From Symsagittifera roscoffensis (lineage: Eukaryota > Xenacoelomorpha > Acoela > Convolutidae): a stretch of DNA of 64,000 bases. The stretch spans positions 55,828,397-55,892,396 of the forward strand of contig NC_087065.1 in assembly GCF_963678635.1 (NCBI RefSeq), in the 5' to 3' direction. This document shows, piece after piece, positions 23,951-36,079 of this stretch; position 1 is the stretch's first letter; every line of letters begins with the position of its first letter. Both the position numbers and the translations under genes were made by a program. The notes under the pieces are model-generated. The model was given only the letters and a program-made list of their open reading frames with translations, had not been told where the DNA came from and searched no databases.

Positions 23951-26900
23951 ATGAGTCTAGACAAATCAAGGATACCTAAACTAGGTGATAGCTCCAGGAA
24001 ATTCATACCTGAGAAACAGAGAAGAGCAATGACCAACCCTTTTGTGGAAAGGATCATACGAGCCCGGAACAACAAAGGAGAGACAGTTTCAGGCAGAATG
24101 GTTGAGACCAGGAGTCAAAAGTCCTCAGAAGAGCGAAAAGCGATGCTAGAAGTGGAGGTCCATCCGGACCAGGCCATGGATGCGAACTAGGAAATACATG
24201 GACCGGAGGGGAAAGTAAACAGAAGGCTGGCGAGTGAATCTACCCCGGTAGAGCAAGGCCAAGATTTTGCCGCTTCCACCGGAACACTGGACCGAGATGA
24301 GATGTCGGAACTGTCCGACATCTCTACTGAAATTGTGGAAACTAGAAGATCTCTCACAGACAACACCATGATGGCAGGCGTGACGGTGAAACAGGCAACA
24401 TCATCATCGTTTTCAGAAAGAGTGAAGAACACTTTTGGAAACATCTTTCCATTCACCATGGCAGTGGGTACAGGAGATGAAGGTGAATCCCAGGAAGAAG
24501 AAGAGGACGATGAAGGGCAAGCTGACTTTGGATCTTAAGTCAGCCTCAATAGTTCGAATCAGGAGAATGAAGCATACACCGACAGAGGGACTGGTACCAT
24601 GAACCAATTTTGTGTAGTGAGGACAATAAGCAAAACCACAAACACATCAGGCCAGTCAAGAGACTTTGTGAGTATGACGAATTCGGAAACGCGAACTGGG
24701 GAGAATAGAAACATAGGACTAGGCAACGCATCGGCGGATCCAGAGGTGGATAATGAAAAGTCGTTGAGGCAGAGAATCAAAGCCCGAATCTCGACCAGTA
24801 CCAAGCTACCTGGGATCTACAGGGTGACACCGCCACTTGTGACGCCACTAGTAGAAAACCGAGCATCAATTGAAGAAGCCCTGAACAACATAGTGGGCAG
24901 TATAGGAGAGCAAAATGAACAGATGTCCATAAGAATGAGTGAACTAGAGAGAGCAGTCTACGTTGAAAGAGAAAGTATGCCGGAAGAAATAAACCGCAAT
25001 AGACAAGAATGTTGTAGAAGCGAAAAACGCTTGAAGGAAAAAACGGATGAACACATAGCGAAGAATTGGTCGCGAATGACAAGAGAAGCGGAACAGAGAG
25101 AGTTACGGTTAAGAGACGACATGGAGAAGTTGAGAACTCAACAAGAGCAGAATCTTGGGACTCTCGACGCAAAGATAGATGCGATGATGGAGAGGCGAAC
25201 TCAGGCTATCATGAACCAAAAGTAAATGGACCGGAGGGGAGAGTAAACAGACCATCTTGGTTTCTTGTGGCAACTAGAAGATTTGTGGTCTTTATGAGTA
25301 ACACATGCGATATTACTATACGCTTCGAGAAAAGGGAGCCGAGGGTGAACTTCAATGACCAACAGAATAGGATAAGGACATATGGATCCACTAGAGGTAG
25401 GGGCAGTTCAGCAGGCTATGCCACAGGGGATAATAGAACATTGGGCCCACACTTCAGAGGAAGTTCAACTGGCAATAGACAGACTTCAAACGAACGACCG
25501 ACGCAAGGCACACATGCGACGGGGAAAAATGATTCCAGGTACAGGAGTCATGCAAGCGCAGGGATGAGTTATGCGAGCCAAAGAAGAAACAATCCCGGCG
25601 ATTTGGATAGAAGGGATATACCAAATACAGAACCCTTATCAAGGGGCGATGATACTCAGGCGGGACATTCAAGAGATGCTACAGCAATGGTCACAGCCTT
25701 TGAACCCCTAAACAGGTCTTTGGAGACATTCCTCACGAGGTTATCCAGAACCAATGAACGCAGTGAAAAGTCCAGAAGAGTCTTTAAGAAACCAAGATGC
25801 TAAAAAGACGAATCTGACGGCTGCATTGACACCTGGATAGAGGTGATGAAACTGCATTTTGAGGAAGAAGACCTTTCAGAAAGGCAAGAGTGCAGTGCGC
25901 TCACCAGTTACTTGGAAGGGACAGCCCTAAACTGTGTGATGGCCAAAAAGCAATATCAGCGGGATACTGCTGAGAAAATCTTTGAAATCTTGTTAAATCG
26001 TTTTGGCTCAGGGGTGCAGGGACACCAAGCAATGATGCGCTTCGAGAAAAGGATGCAACGAGAAGATGAGACGATAGACAAGTTTCTAGACGATTTGGAG
26101 ATGCTTAGAAGGCGTAGCCAACCGGACGAGTCGAACAATAGGATGAACCTGGCGGTAGCCTCAAAATTCATCGATGGTGTGAAGAATGATGAACTTCGAA
26201 CAATGTTAGCAACGCATTACACACCACTATCAACCAATGCGCCAACACCAGAGGAGTTGAGGCTCAAGTCAAAAAAATATATTTTGCTGAAACCTCCATC
26301 GAGATCTGGATATTGGATATTACAAGAAAAATTATGGCATTTTTAACAACGGACCAGCAAACCAAGGGAACAACTGGTATAAACCGAGAGACGATATAGA
26401 CAAGAGGCGCTCTTGTGCAAAATGCAGTTCGACGGACCATGATGTGTCAGCATGCCCAACTTATAAACAGGGCATGAAAGCAATAGGATTTAGCCTCGAG
26501 GACGAAGATGCTTCAAAAGTCAATCATGAAGACTTCATGAGAGGAGTAATTGCAAAGTTCGGCCCGAGGTGTTTCTTTTGCAACTTGGAAGGTCATTTTA
26601 AATCGGATTGTCCGCATTTTTGGGATGCTGTAGCAGACATCAAGCATCCAAGGCATGAGGAAGCTTTATCGGCTTTAGCAAGGCTCGCCTATTGAGTGAG
26701 GCGGAGGCGCGCAGAAAAAAACCGCAAGAGCTGGCAACGAAGAAAAGGCAAGCGGTAACAGAGGAGACATGTGAACTGGAACCGGTGACTGCGGCTGACG
26801 ACTTCAAGATTGATTATAGGGCAGCCACGAGGGATGCTCTAAATAGGGTGCAGCAGGAACTGGTAACGAAAGAGATCGAGCAAAAAATGAAGCTCGAACT

Positions 26901-27050
26901 GGAAAATGAGAAACTACAGGAGAAGCTGAATAACTTCGAGGCAACAGAAGTCGAAGTAACAAAAGCACCAAGTAATTTGAGCATGAAACTTAATGTGATC
27001 TCCGGGCAGAAGTTCGGTATGGTGCCACAAGGAAGCAAAATACAGTCAAA
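23951..27050 (+). pseudogene. gag: Gypsy-2 gag
   Basis: The ATG at 23951 gives MSLDKSRIPKLGDSSRKFIP. The order matches Gypsy-1: disordered N-terminus, coiled coil near 24880-25190, Gly/Arg-rich part, capsid-like part (25843-26346 with DKFLDDLEMLRRRSQPDES). Both zinc knuckles are intact here: CAKCSSTDHDVSAC near 26418 and CFFCNLEGHFKSDC near 26569. A Lys/Glu-rich helix with TKEIEQKMKLELENEKLQEK follows near 26860-26930. Stops at 24188 and 24536, a replaced block at 25216-25345 and frame changes near 26340 and 26690 disable it. Confidence 0.87.
25216..25345 (+). repeat. Patchwork filler sequence inside Gypsy-2 gag
   Basis: Here the copy lacks the segment that reads RLDGLLG...PREGEPNSGG in the other copies. 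It is filled by pieces matching other parts of the same element: ATGGACCGGAGGGGAGAGTA (like 24198), GTGGCAACTAGAAGAT (like 24336/45231), TTTGTGGTCTTTAT (like 23824) and CGCTTCGAGAAAAGGG (like 26038). Confidence 0.75.
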
Positions 27051-28364
27051 AATCTCGGTAGCAGGACACCAGTTAATCAGAAATCTGAATGAACCATCAG
27101 AGTTCACTTTGATGCATTTGGACCCATATGCAGATTATCTGAGGCAGGTGGAGCCACGCACTGAGTCGAGAGCTGTGCGAGCACTACTAACAACGGGTGG
27201 CCCTCGCATAAAGAAGCTTCATGGGCGCTATGTGTAAGTCTATGGACCGTATCAAGTGATGCTGAACGTAGATGGAATCAGTATCTATACTAGGACATAT
27301 ATAACAACAGACAGTGACCAGATAGAACAGATCTATTTGGGTGAGGAGGATTTCAAAGTCCGCAGGATAGGCCATGACGCCATAATGGAGCAAGACGCAG
27401 TACACATTGGATACGAAGCAGATGTGACTGCACATCTGCTCGACACCTACGGAAAGAAAATCGGAGTCACAGGGCTTCTGGACACAGGAGCGGTAGTGAG
27501 TGTGATGCCGATAAAGACTTGGGGCTTCACGAGGGAAGATCTAATTCCGAGGAATCTCCGACTGGCTGCAGGATTAGGAACCCGGAACGAAAAAATGTTA
27601 AGAAACCAAATAATAGAATAATAACAGACCAAGACAAGGTACCAATTTTTTTAGACAGAAAATTAAAAATTACAGCCGGGACAAGCAGTAGTAGCAATTT
27701 TTAGAACGAGAAATTTGAATTCGTTAAGTGATAGTAAACAGGTTTCTTTAGTACCGAATCCAATTAGTCAAAGTTCAGTGAGTTTAGGCCGGAGCTTCTC
27801 GGTAACTCGAAACGGACTGTGTGTCAGTGTGTTATTGAACACACTGGACACCACGGTTTCAATCCAGCGTGGAAAGAAACTTGGTTACGCTTTGCCGATG
27901 AGGACCGACTATGAGGAGACACAAAACCTGAAGAAACATAGTGTTAAGACTATGTATCTTATCATGAGAAAGACTATGTTTCTTATGAAAAGTGAAAGAC
28001 TATGTTTCTTATGAAAAGTCCTTATCATGCCAATAAAGATAAAATTTTAAAAAGGATTAATGAATTAAAATCTATTCAAGAATTGTTTTCAATGAATTCC
28101 GAAACGGACGACGGCTTATCGAGCTGCTCGAATTTGTCGGAACGCCCCTCGTCATATGAACTAGAGTCTGACAAACCGGTTTTGCCAGAGATAGAACACT
28201 TAAAAGGGAAAATAGGCGAGGGAGATTTCGAATTACTGCGGGAGGTTTTAAATCGGAACGCGGACGTATTTTCGAAACATAAGGCGGATATCGGTTGCTG
28301 TAACTTCGTCGAACATGAAATCCATCTTGAGGAAGGCGCCGTTCCCCATAGGAAGGCGCCGTAA
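27051..28364 (+). pseudogene. pol: Gypsy-2 protease and connector to RT
   Basis: The protease frame 27256-27621 has VTGLLDTGAVVSVMPIKTW (DTG) but loses 12 bases just after and about 190 bases near 27570, so flap and C-terminal strands are missing. It resumes with NPERKNVKKPNNRIITDQDK and DRKLKITAG. The following connector, QAVVAIFRTRNLNSLSDSKQ and RSFSVTRNGLCVSVLLNTLD, is in the +1 frame. It runs to HEIHLEEGAVPHR at about 28350, the usual lead-in to gypsy RT, where a large deletion begins. Confidence 0.8.
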
Positions 28365-29400
28365 ACCATCGAAATGTGAAATCCTTAGGGATTCAATCGA
28401 GTAACTAGGAAGAATGGTGGACAGGCATGGTGTGAGGCCGGACCCCGAAGCAGTAGAAGCTGTGTTGACATGGAAGGCTCCCAGAACGGACACAAGTCAT
28501 GAGCTGCCTAGGGTTTGCCAACTACTACCGTGAGTTCATAAAAGGATATGCAGACAAGGTGTATCCGATGCAGAAGCTGATGCGCAACAAAGAGAAAAAG
28601 TTCGATTGGAGCGATGAAGCTCAAACGGCATTTGAGAACATAAAGCGGGAACTGTGCGAAGCGCCAGTGCTAGGCATGCCTACTGAAAAGGGCATGTATG
28701 TTCTTGACAAAGACGCATCAGTAGTATACATCTCGGGAATACTGCATCAGGAGGAGCAGGAATGAAATGGGAGAACCGTTCTCCGTCCCATTGCATATGG
28801 CAATAAGGTGTTAAGTGACACTGAGATGAAATATGGTGCACCAAAAGCAGAAATGTTTGCAGTAGTCACATTTGTGGTAAAGTATCGCGCATACTTGGGG
28901 AGCGCTCCCTTTAAGTTACGCGTGGACAACAGGGCGTTATCCTGGTTCAATACATACTCGATGGATCAGAGTTTTATTGGTAGGTGGATAGTAAGATTAG
29001 ATGGCTACCACATGATAATCGAGCAGGGGATGCGTGACAAACACCAGAAAGCTGACAGCCTCAGCAAGAAAACCGAGTTCTATGAAAAACTGGAACAGAA
29101 GCAAGCCAATCAGGCAGAAATAAAGGAAGGATTCTCGTTTCTGGACAAAGAAACTTATGAAGCGCTTCCCTTAACGGGATGGTTGGACAAGTCTGGACAT
29201 CCAATTCCAGGACATCTTGAGTTACCTGTAGAGAAAGCAGCCGAGATAAAGATCCTATCTAAGAAGGACCCGGTGCCCTTGGACCTGTTGCTGCGCTCGA
29301 ACCTGATCCAGCAGGAACTCTCTCGCATGAACATTAACAGCCTCTCATTATTGGATAAAACGGTGTAGGTCACACCGCAAGTGATGCGGATGCTGGGTGG
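28365..29400 (+). pseudogene. pol: Gypsy-2 RT remnant and RNase H
   Basis: About 570 bp coding the RT fingers and palm, including YVDD, is missing between HEIHLEEGAVPHR and KCEILRDSIEYLGRM. The thumb (FANYYREFIKGYADKVYPMQ) and RNase H remain: VLDKDASVVYIS, KAEMFAVVTFVVKYRAYLGS and RVDNRALSWFNTYSMDQSF. The stop at 28764 and TAG near 29366 break it. With no palm the copy cannot encode an active RT. Confidence 0.9.
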
Positions 29401-30180
29401 ATTGTTAGAGAGAGAAGTGACCAGAGATGACCCCTAGTGGGCAGCAGCAGTGGCATCACTGACAATCAGTGAGGAGGTTAAGATCATGACGTCCAAACGA
29501 AAACACAAAGAGAACGAGAGGGATTGTAGGACTATAGTTCAGCAACTAGTATCCTCAAAACCACCCGAGGTTTTAACCAGTACTTCTTACAGACGGAAAG
29601 AACAGGGGAACGATACGCAAAAGAAAAAAACGTTACCTTTGTGGACCAGGATAAAGAAGGTGAAAAGGCTGAACGAAACCTGGTGCAAGATTGTTTGTCC
29701 GGGGAGACAAACGGTGAGAAGAACCGGCGAGTTCAAGATCAACACCGGGGACAAGGAAGTTTGTCCGGGGAGTCTGATGTAGATGAAAAAGTTGCTGATG
29801 AGAAGCAGGACCTGGGAATAATGTTTTGTCCGGGGAGTTCAGATAAATGCAAAGAAGGCACAGAACTGACTCAGGAGATGGTGCAGACTCCGTCACAGAC
29901 TCTTCAACAGATGACAATTCTCGAAACTCAGGAATTGACTCTTACTCAGACAGAAACTCGAGCTCGGGATGGGAACTGTCAGAACTAGCGATCCACGCAT
30001 TACTAGTGGAAACTCGAGCAAGGGATCTGGATAGAGAGGTGTACCAGGACCCTGACAGTGATTGCTACCTCATACCAGGTGAAAGAGTCTTTGACAACGC
30101 AGCGGATGATCTGGAAACAATAGCGGTATCGGAACGTTCGAAAGTCTGTTGCCACAAAAAGAGGTAGTCAGGACTGATCT
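29401..30180 (+). pseudogene. pol: Gypsy-2 acidic linker between RNase H and integrase
   Basis: Fragments in shifting frames read GADSVTDSSTDDNSRNSGID and TRARDLDREVYQDPDSDCYL. The linker is Glu/Asp/Ser-rich with no recognised domain. The same linker is in Gypsy-3 (50399-51290) and deleted from Gypsy-1. Such a long spacer in this position is not typical of gypsy Pol. Confidence 0.7.
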
Positions 30181-30208
30181 TCAGCCATTCGAACAGTAAA
30201 CACAGCCA

Positions 30209-31440
30209 TTGGCAATGATTTGGTGCGTTAAGATGGAAGAAGATACGCATCAACCCAATGAGCTGAATAGTCAGATGAGGGTCATGAAGACGTACTTGAA
30301 GGCCAGATACAGACTCTCGGATCTACTAAGAGCGCAGAGAAATGACCGCATGACAAGCAACCTGAAAAAGTGGATCGAAAAGGGTTCTCCGGACAAAGGA
30401 GACCTCGAGGAAGACAGTTACCGCATTCTGAGACGGTATTTTATGCAGAAAGAGGGAAGGTTATACTTGAACAAAGACGGGATTGTGGCTTGCAAGAGAA
30501 GAGATGAAGACAAAGTCCTATACAAGTATAAGGCGATAGTGTTGCCGCAACTCTATCAGACAGAACTCTTATTCAGGTCGCATGATCAGATGGGCCATCA
30601 GGGAATCGACAAAGTATATCAGAGGATCTTGAAGCGCTTTGAGTGGCCTGGAATGAAAAAGGCATGCGAGAAGTGGGTAACAGAATGCATGTCATGCCAA
30701 CAGGTCTAGGATCCAAGAAAATTGCGATTTCTTTTACAATCGATCGAGTCATCTGAATTCAACGAGGTGGTGCAGATAGATTACTAAAAGATATGCATGA
30801 CACACACTGGTTAAAATCAAGTCTTGGTCATGATAGATCACTTCACGAAGTATGCAGAGGCCGTGCCCTGCATAACTGCCTCAGCGGAAGAGATGTGCGA
30901 CCACCTGATAAATACGTGGATAGCGAGACATGGTTGTCCGATGACGTTTCAATCGGATAACGGAACAGCTTTCGTGGGAGAGCTTACAAAAGAGCTAATG
31001 CGACGTTCGCAGGTGGCTCAGGCCCACTCCACGACATACCATCCTCAGACGAATGGCTTAGTGGAAAGGCAAAATAGAACGTTAGTGTCGATGCTGAGGT
31101 TATATTGTTCTAGGTACATGACCAATTGGGACAAATATCTTCCACAGGTGATGGGAGCTTACAATAGCACGCAACATTCCATCATCGGAGTTAGTCCACA
31201 TATGATGCTAACCGGGCACGAGAAGTCTTTGCCCTTGACTTTCTTCTACCCAGAGTATGAGGGTAAGAAGACGTCACCACAGGTCTATGTAAGGGATGTA
31301 ATAAGACGTCAGCAGGAGTTAAACGACTTATGTAGATGAAGTTTTCAGCAAGCACAGGCAAGGCAGAGGAAAAGATTTGACAAGAAAGTGGCTGGTGCAA
31401 AAACTTATTTGGTAGGGGACTACGTATGGGTATTTCAGAG
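30209..31440 (+). pseudogene. pol: Gypsy-2 integrase
   Basis: The zinc part has SHDQMGHQGIDKVYQRILKR and CMSCQQV, then a TAG at 30707. The first catalytic Asp region is QIDY followed by TAA (His in other copies). The second part, 30824-31339, is open with FQSDNGTAFVGEL and NGLVERQNRTLVSML. A TGA at 31337 and a deletion of about 110 bp near 31440 remove part of the C-terminal module. Confidence 0.9.
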
Positions 31441-32824
31441 CCGCTCATTACGAAAACATTAAGCCACACAATCCATCGACAGAAGACTGGTGTATAACTA
31501 CAGACATGGAAGAGGGGGATTATCTAATGATGGACCCTGCTTGTGAGGTCAACGAGATGGGCATCAAAGAAAAGAACGATGGAAATGAAGTCATATAGGA
31601 AGAAAAAAGTACACCACTGGACCTGGACCCAAATGAGGTGATTGAAGCAGACGATGAAACTTTACCCTACGCAGAAGAGGACTGGCAAGACCCTGAACAA
31701 AGGGAGGTTCCCAAGAACTTGGAACCGGATCTTCCGTTCACAATACAGGCTCGACAGAATGACAGGACAAGATCCAAGAAGAAATATAACCCTTACGGTG
31801 ATGACTTGGTAGTGGACAGGATAGATCTAAAGAAGATGGTGGAAGAAGTAGTAGATCTAGAAGATATAACTGTGCCACAGGATTTTGACATAGTCGATGA
31901 TCACGATGAGGAATGGATCGAGGACCGGTCGAAACCCGAGGTAGAATCGGCGACGAGCAACAGCAATCCTACGAACAAGACTTGACAAATCTGCGTGTCT
32001 TGGAGTGGTTGAAAGAAATGACGTCGGACCCAAAGGAGACCAGTGTCACGATTCAAGATGTAGATCGTGAAAGCATGAAATACAGGAAAACCGAACGAGA
32101 AGATCCTTCCTGGGCTGCTCAGGAAGGGCAACTACTCAATCCGGCTTCCAACCTCGACTTGATATACGGTATGCGATCGACGGGGACGTCGATGGTTATT
32201 TTTGTCCGGGGAACGGGGGTAGGACTTACCCACACTGAAACTTTATTGATAAAAAAATTAGGAATAGCAAGAGAGACAGGAGATTTAGAAACAGAAACAG
32301 GCGAGGACCCTAAGAAACCGGACATAGGGAGGGTAGTTGAGTCATATTTTAACTTACCAAATGAATATTCAAGTAGCATAATTCTAACAGACAGTGATTT
32401 CATACTCACGAATAGAACATGTGCGATTATAATCACAGCAGACATGAGTTTTAAGACAGCGTTAGCAGCAGATTTTAAGAGAGAATATAAAAACATAGAA
32501 TTCCTTTGGAAGCAAAGACCAGGAATAGGGGGCGTAGCAGCCTTGCCTCCGGCTGCGTCACAGATACCGGGAAAGTACTTATGCTTCTTGGTGACGAGGG
32601 CGACGGAGAAGCGGCACGTGGACCCAGAAAATCTAGTCTCGCCCTTGACGAGATTGGAAGACTTCCTCGTGCAAAGGGAAGTGAAGGAGCTTTCGCTTTC
32701 AGTGTACGATCCGAAAAGAGGACGACTGCATCCACGGGAACTATACGCGCTGATAGACGTAGTCTTCTCTGATATTAATATAAAAGTATACTTGCATAAA
32801 AAATATTACTTAAGTATAGGCTGA
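31441..32824 (+). pseudogene. pol: Gypsy-2 Pol tail with the best-preserved macrodomain-like module
   Basis: The frame 31913-32824 (303 residues) is open to the conserved Pol stop. Residues 1-130 are acidic and include SWAAQEGQLL and DIFVRG-like text. From about residue 145 the chain alternates strands and helices as in a macrodomain: SIILTDSDFIL, NRTCAIIITADMSFKTALAA (Asp near residue 177), REYKNIEFLWKQRPGIGGVA, KYLCFLVTRATEKRHVDPEN, VKELSLSVYDPKRGRLHPRE and INIKVYLHKKYYLSIG. Order and spacing resemble TARG1/ALC1-like macrodomains, which bind or remove ADP-ribose. The usual Gly-rich 'GAGIA' is FKTALA here and the 'IGCGLD' loop is YDPKRG, so catalysis is doubtful. The fold is inferred by eye. 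Confidence 0.65.
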
Positions 32825-33194
32825 GTTAAGGTGACATGCAAGAGGGTGTCAGACTAACGTATGTGTGTTATGTTATGTTATGTGTTAAGTTATTAAGATC
32901 CTGGGTAAGAAGGAGTTAGTGACCACGAAAAACTGAATGACGATCTTAGGAATAGATCCAAAGTTTGACTGTCCAATCTTAGGTCGAATTCCAAAATTTT
33001 AGAGACCGATTGTTTTTAATAAATTTTAGGATCAAAATCTTTTTATCTGACTGTTTTAAATAAATTTTAACGAGAAGTTAAGGTGAAACGGACAAGTGTG
33101 ATATTCGTGACCTCTTTTCTAGATCCTGATTGATCGTTTAATTACTCACTTGAGTTAAATCATTAAATCAAATTGAATCGAACACGAAAAGAGA
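32825..33194 (+). other. Gypsy-2 spacer between pol and ORF3
   Basis: No ORF. It carries the TGTTATG-type run near 32860-32890 and the splice-acceptor-like tract ending at 33122. Confidence 0.7.
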
Positions 33195-34417
33195 ATGGAC
33201 AACTTCAATTTGGATGAACTGATAGACCTGGCAGAGGCATATGTAGGACCGATGGTAGGTGCGATCTATCGTCGGCTAATGGATCGAGACTTCGCTCTGG
33301 AAGACCTAGAGGTAGTCATGTTGCTGACCGCCCTGATAAACATCTTGGGGCATGACAACCGTGGGGACCGCCCCACGGAAGTCCTATTGATGGCAGCATA
33401 CGGAGAGAGGGGAGTACTAGACCGCCCGAATATGAGAGTGATGAGGTGGAGAAACGGGGCTCTCTCAGGGAGTGACTTGGCGAACGAGCCTGGACTGGGA
33501 AGTTCCAGGTTTTACCAACCAAGTGAGATGCATTTGCCCTCCAAGCCCAAGCCTGGGCTGAGGAGAATGCATCAAGAGATGAACAGCGAGGCTGCCTCGT
33601 CTAGTTCACCACTGAGAATAGCTGTTCCACCAAAGAGGGCGAGAGTAGAACAGGGGGTTCAAACGAACCAAATCATGCAAGATCTAGATGGGATGAAAGA
33701 TGAGCTGGAGAGGACCAGAAAGGAGCTGGATGAAATGACTAAGACCATGCTCATTACGGAGGACGACAGAGACATGTGGAAGAGATTGTTTGAAGACTGC
33801 AACAAAAAGCAGGGTGGAGAAATTGAACGGCGAAACTACAAGGAGCAATCGCAACGGGTGGCATTGACAACAGCCGTGGAAAAAGTGAAACCTGCAAGGA
33901 GTATTCCTCGTGGGCAGTCCCCGATGGAGCTCTTGACGCTTCGAGAAATGAATCAAACGACAGAAACGCGACTCCCAACTGCAACTGGTCGAGTGACAAT
34001 CCCGGACCCGAGTCATACCTTAGGTGACCCAGTCGTGGAGCAGACGATGGGGAAGCTGATAGAGACAGCTGGACGACTAGTGGCCAATAGGAATGCGCCA
34101 GGTTCCGGGGTGACTGCACCCTATAGAACGATCGACGATACGGGCAGAGTACGGCTCTCCCAAGACGTAATGGAAGGGACAAAGAAGAGATGTTGAAGGA
34201 AGATTTGGAGAGAAACGTGACATTGTGCCTTCACAATAGCTTCTGCAGGGACAGAGAATCTAACGTGGATCCCCTACCTTGATGTAAACAAAGGGTAGAA
34301 GAGCAGAAGTGTTGGAAGACTGCTTCCAACAGCGTTAGAATAGCTAACGAGGTGTTGCAAGACACAGAAAATGAAAGTGCAGAGTCAATGTCGCAGGAGG
34401 AGGAGATGGAGTTTTGA
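33195..34417 (+). pseudogene. Gypsy-2 ORF3, SGNH domain deleted
   Basis: The ATG at 33195 gives MDNFNLDELIDLAEAYVGPM and the frame stays open for 333 residues. An NLS-like VPPKRARVEQG (near 33627) precedes a coiled coil (QDLDGMKDELERTRKELDEM and on, 33680-33850). Near 34170, at SQDVM, the sequence jumps over about 1.7 kb, using a shared ATGGAAGGGA, into the far C-terminal tail. The SGNH blocks and the following region are gone. The tail then runs out of frame to the family stop at 34415-34417. Confidence 0.8.
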
Positions 34418-34984
34418 CAAATGGCCGAAAAACAAGTTGCGAAAACAAAGAAAATTAAAGAGTTTAGAAGTTTTAGAACTCCTAAACGACGAAAAAAAAG
34501 AGGAAACAAAGAAGTGACGAAAAGAAGAAGTTAAAACTCAGAATTGTTTTATGTGTGAGACAAAAACTCAAGTGAGAAACTAAGCAACCAAGTTGTAATT
34601 GAAAACTGAAACATTTGGTTGAGTTTTGAACATTAAAGAATTTGTTGCATTTATAAATTTGCATTTTGATTTTAGTTAGTGGCTTTAGAGACACTTACTA
34701 CTTATGTAGAGGCTTGAGTAAAGAGTATATTTAAATATTCTAGCCTGCATGATTGTTTTTAATCAACTAGGAAAACTGATCACTTTGTGGTGACATGAAA
34801 GGCTTAGATAATCTCTTGAAGAGGGAGATTGTTTCATTGCTCTTTCTAACCGCAGAGTTCCTTTATTTTAAGATTCAGGACAATAACAACTAAAATTTCC
34901 GAAGGGAAGAAGCATAGTAGGATAATTTTAGCTTGTTGGTTGGCAGGGCTGTCCTGCAAACTAACATCTTTTAAAACCTGACAA
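34418..34984 (+). other. Gypsy-2 3' UTR, first (partial) copy
   Basis: Family 3' UTR including GTGGTGACATGAAAGG near 34788. It ends at TTTTAAAACCT, joined directly to a second copy of the ORF3 tail. Confidence 0.8.
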
Positions 34985-35242
34985 GTGAACGTGATGGAAG
35001 GGAGGAAGAAGAGATGTTGAAGGAGGATTTTGAGAGAAACGTGACAATGTGTCTCCAGAACAGCTTCTGCAGAACACAGAGAATCTAACGTGGATCCCCT
35101 ACCTTGTTGTAAACAAAGGGTAGAAGAGCAGAAGTGTTGGAGGACTGCTTCCAACAGCGTCAGAATAGCTACCGATGTGTTGCAAGACACAGAAACTGAA
35201 AGTGCAGAGTCAATGTCGCAGGAGGAGGAGATGGAGTTTTGA
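34985..35242 (+). pseudogene. Duplicated ORF3 tail of Gypsy-2
   Basis: Begins GACAAGTGAACGTGATGGAA as at 56872 in Gypsy-3 and repeats the segment at 34176-34417. It shares the family stop (35240-35242). It shows that about 0.8 kb of the element's 3' end has been duplicated in tandem. Confidence 0.85.
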
Positions 35243-36079
35243 CAAATGGCCGAAAAACAAGATGCGAAAAGAAAAAAAATTAGAAGAGTTTAGAAGTTTT
35301 AGAACTCCTAAACGACGAAAAAAAGAGGAAACAAAGAAGTGACGAAAGGAAGAAGTTAAAACTCAGAATTCTTCTATATGTGTGACAAAAACTCAAGTGA
35401 GAAACTAAGCAACGAAGTTGTAATTGAAAACTGAAAGAAACCATTTAGTTGAGTTTTGAACATTAAAGAATTTGTTGCATTTATAAGTTTGCATTTTGAA
35501 TTTAGTTAGTGGCTTTAGAGACACTTACTATTTATTTAGAAAGGCTTGAGTGAAGAGTATATTTAAATATTCAAGCCTGCATGACTATTTTTAAAATACT
35601 AGGACGACTGATCACTTTGTGGTGACATGAAAGGCTTGGGTAGTCTCTTGAAGAGGTAGATTGTTTCATTGTTCTTTCTAACCACAGAGTTCCTTAAATT
35701 TAAGATTCAGGACAATAACAACTAAAATTTCCGAAGGGAAGGAGCATAGTAGGATAATTTTAGCTTGTTGGTTGGCCGGACTGTCCTGCAAACTAACACC
35801 TTTTAAAACCTAGGAGAAAAAATTTTAAATCAGTGCGTTGACGTTGGAAGTCAGAAAATTTTGTTTATCTTAAGTCATATCCTCGAAAGTGCAGATTAGT
35901 GAAAGAATTTGGAAGGCTATAGTAGTGTAGTATGATGCCATTTATATTCTGCAGTGAGTCAATATGACGTGGATAAGAGTAATTTTGTGCATTTTATAAG
36001 TTCTATTCGATGACACTGTACCAATTTTACGAACATGGCGAGATTCAATGTGGACAATGACCGGGCTGTCCGGGGAGTA
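35243..36079 (+). other. Gypsy-2 3' UTR, second (complete) copy
   Basis: The full-length 3' UTR, ending ...GGCTGTCCGGGGAGTA just before the LTR start. The short purine run GGGGAG next to the LTR is the likely polypurine tract for plus-strand priming. Confidence 0.8.
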
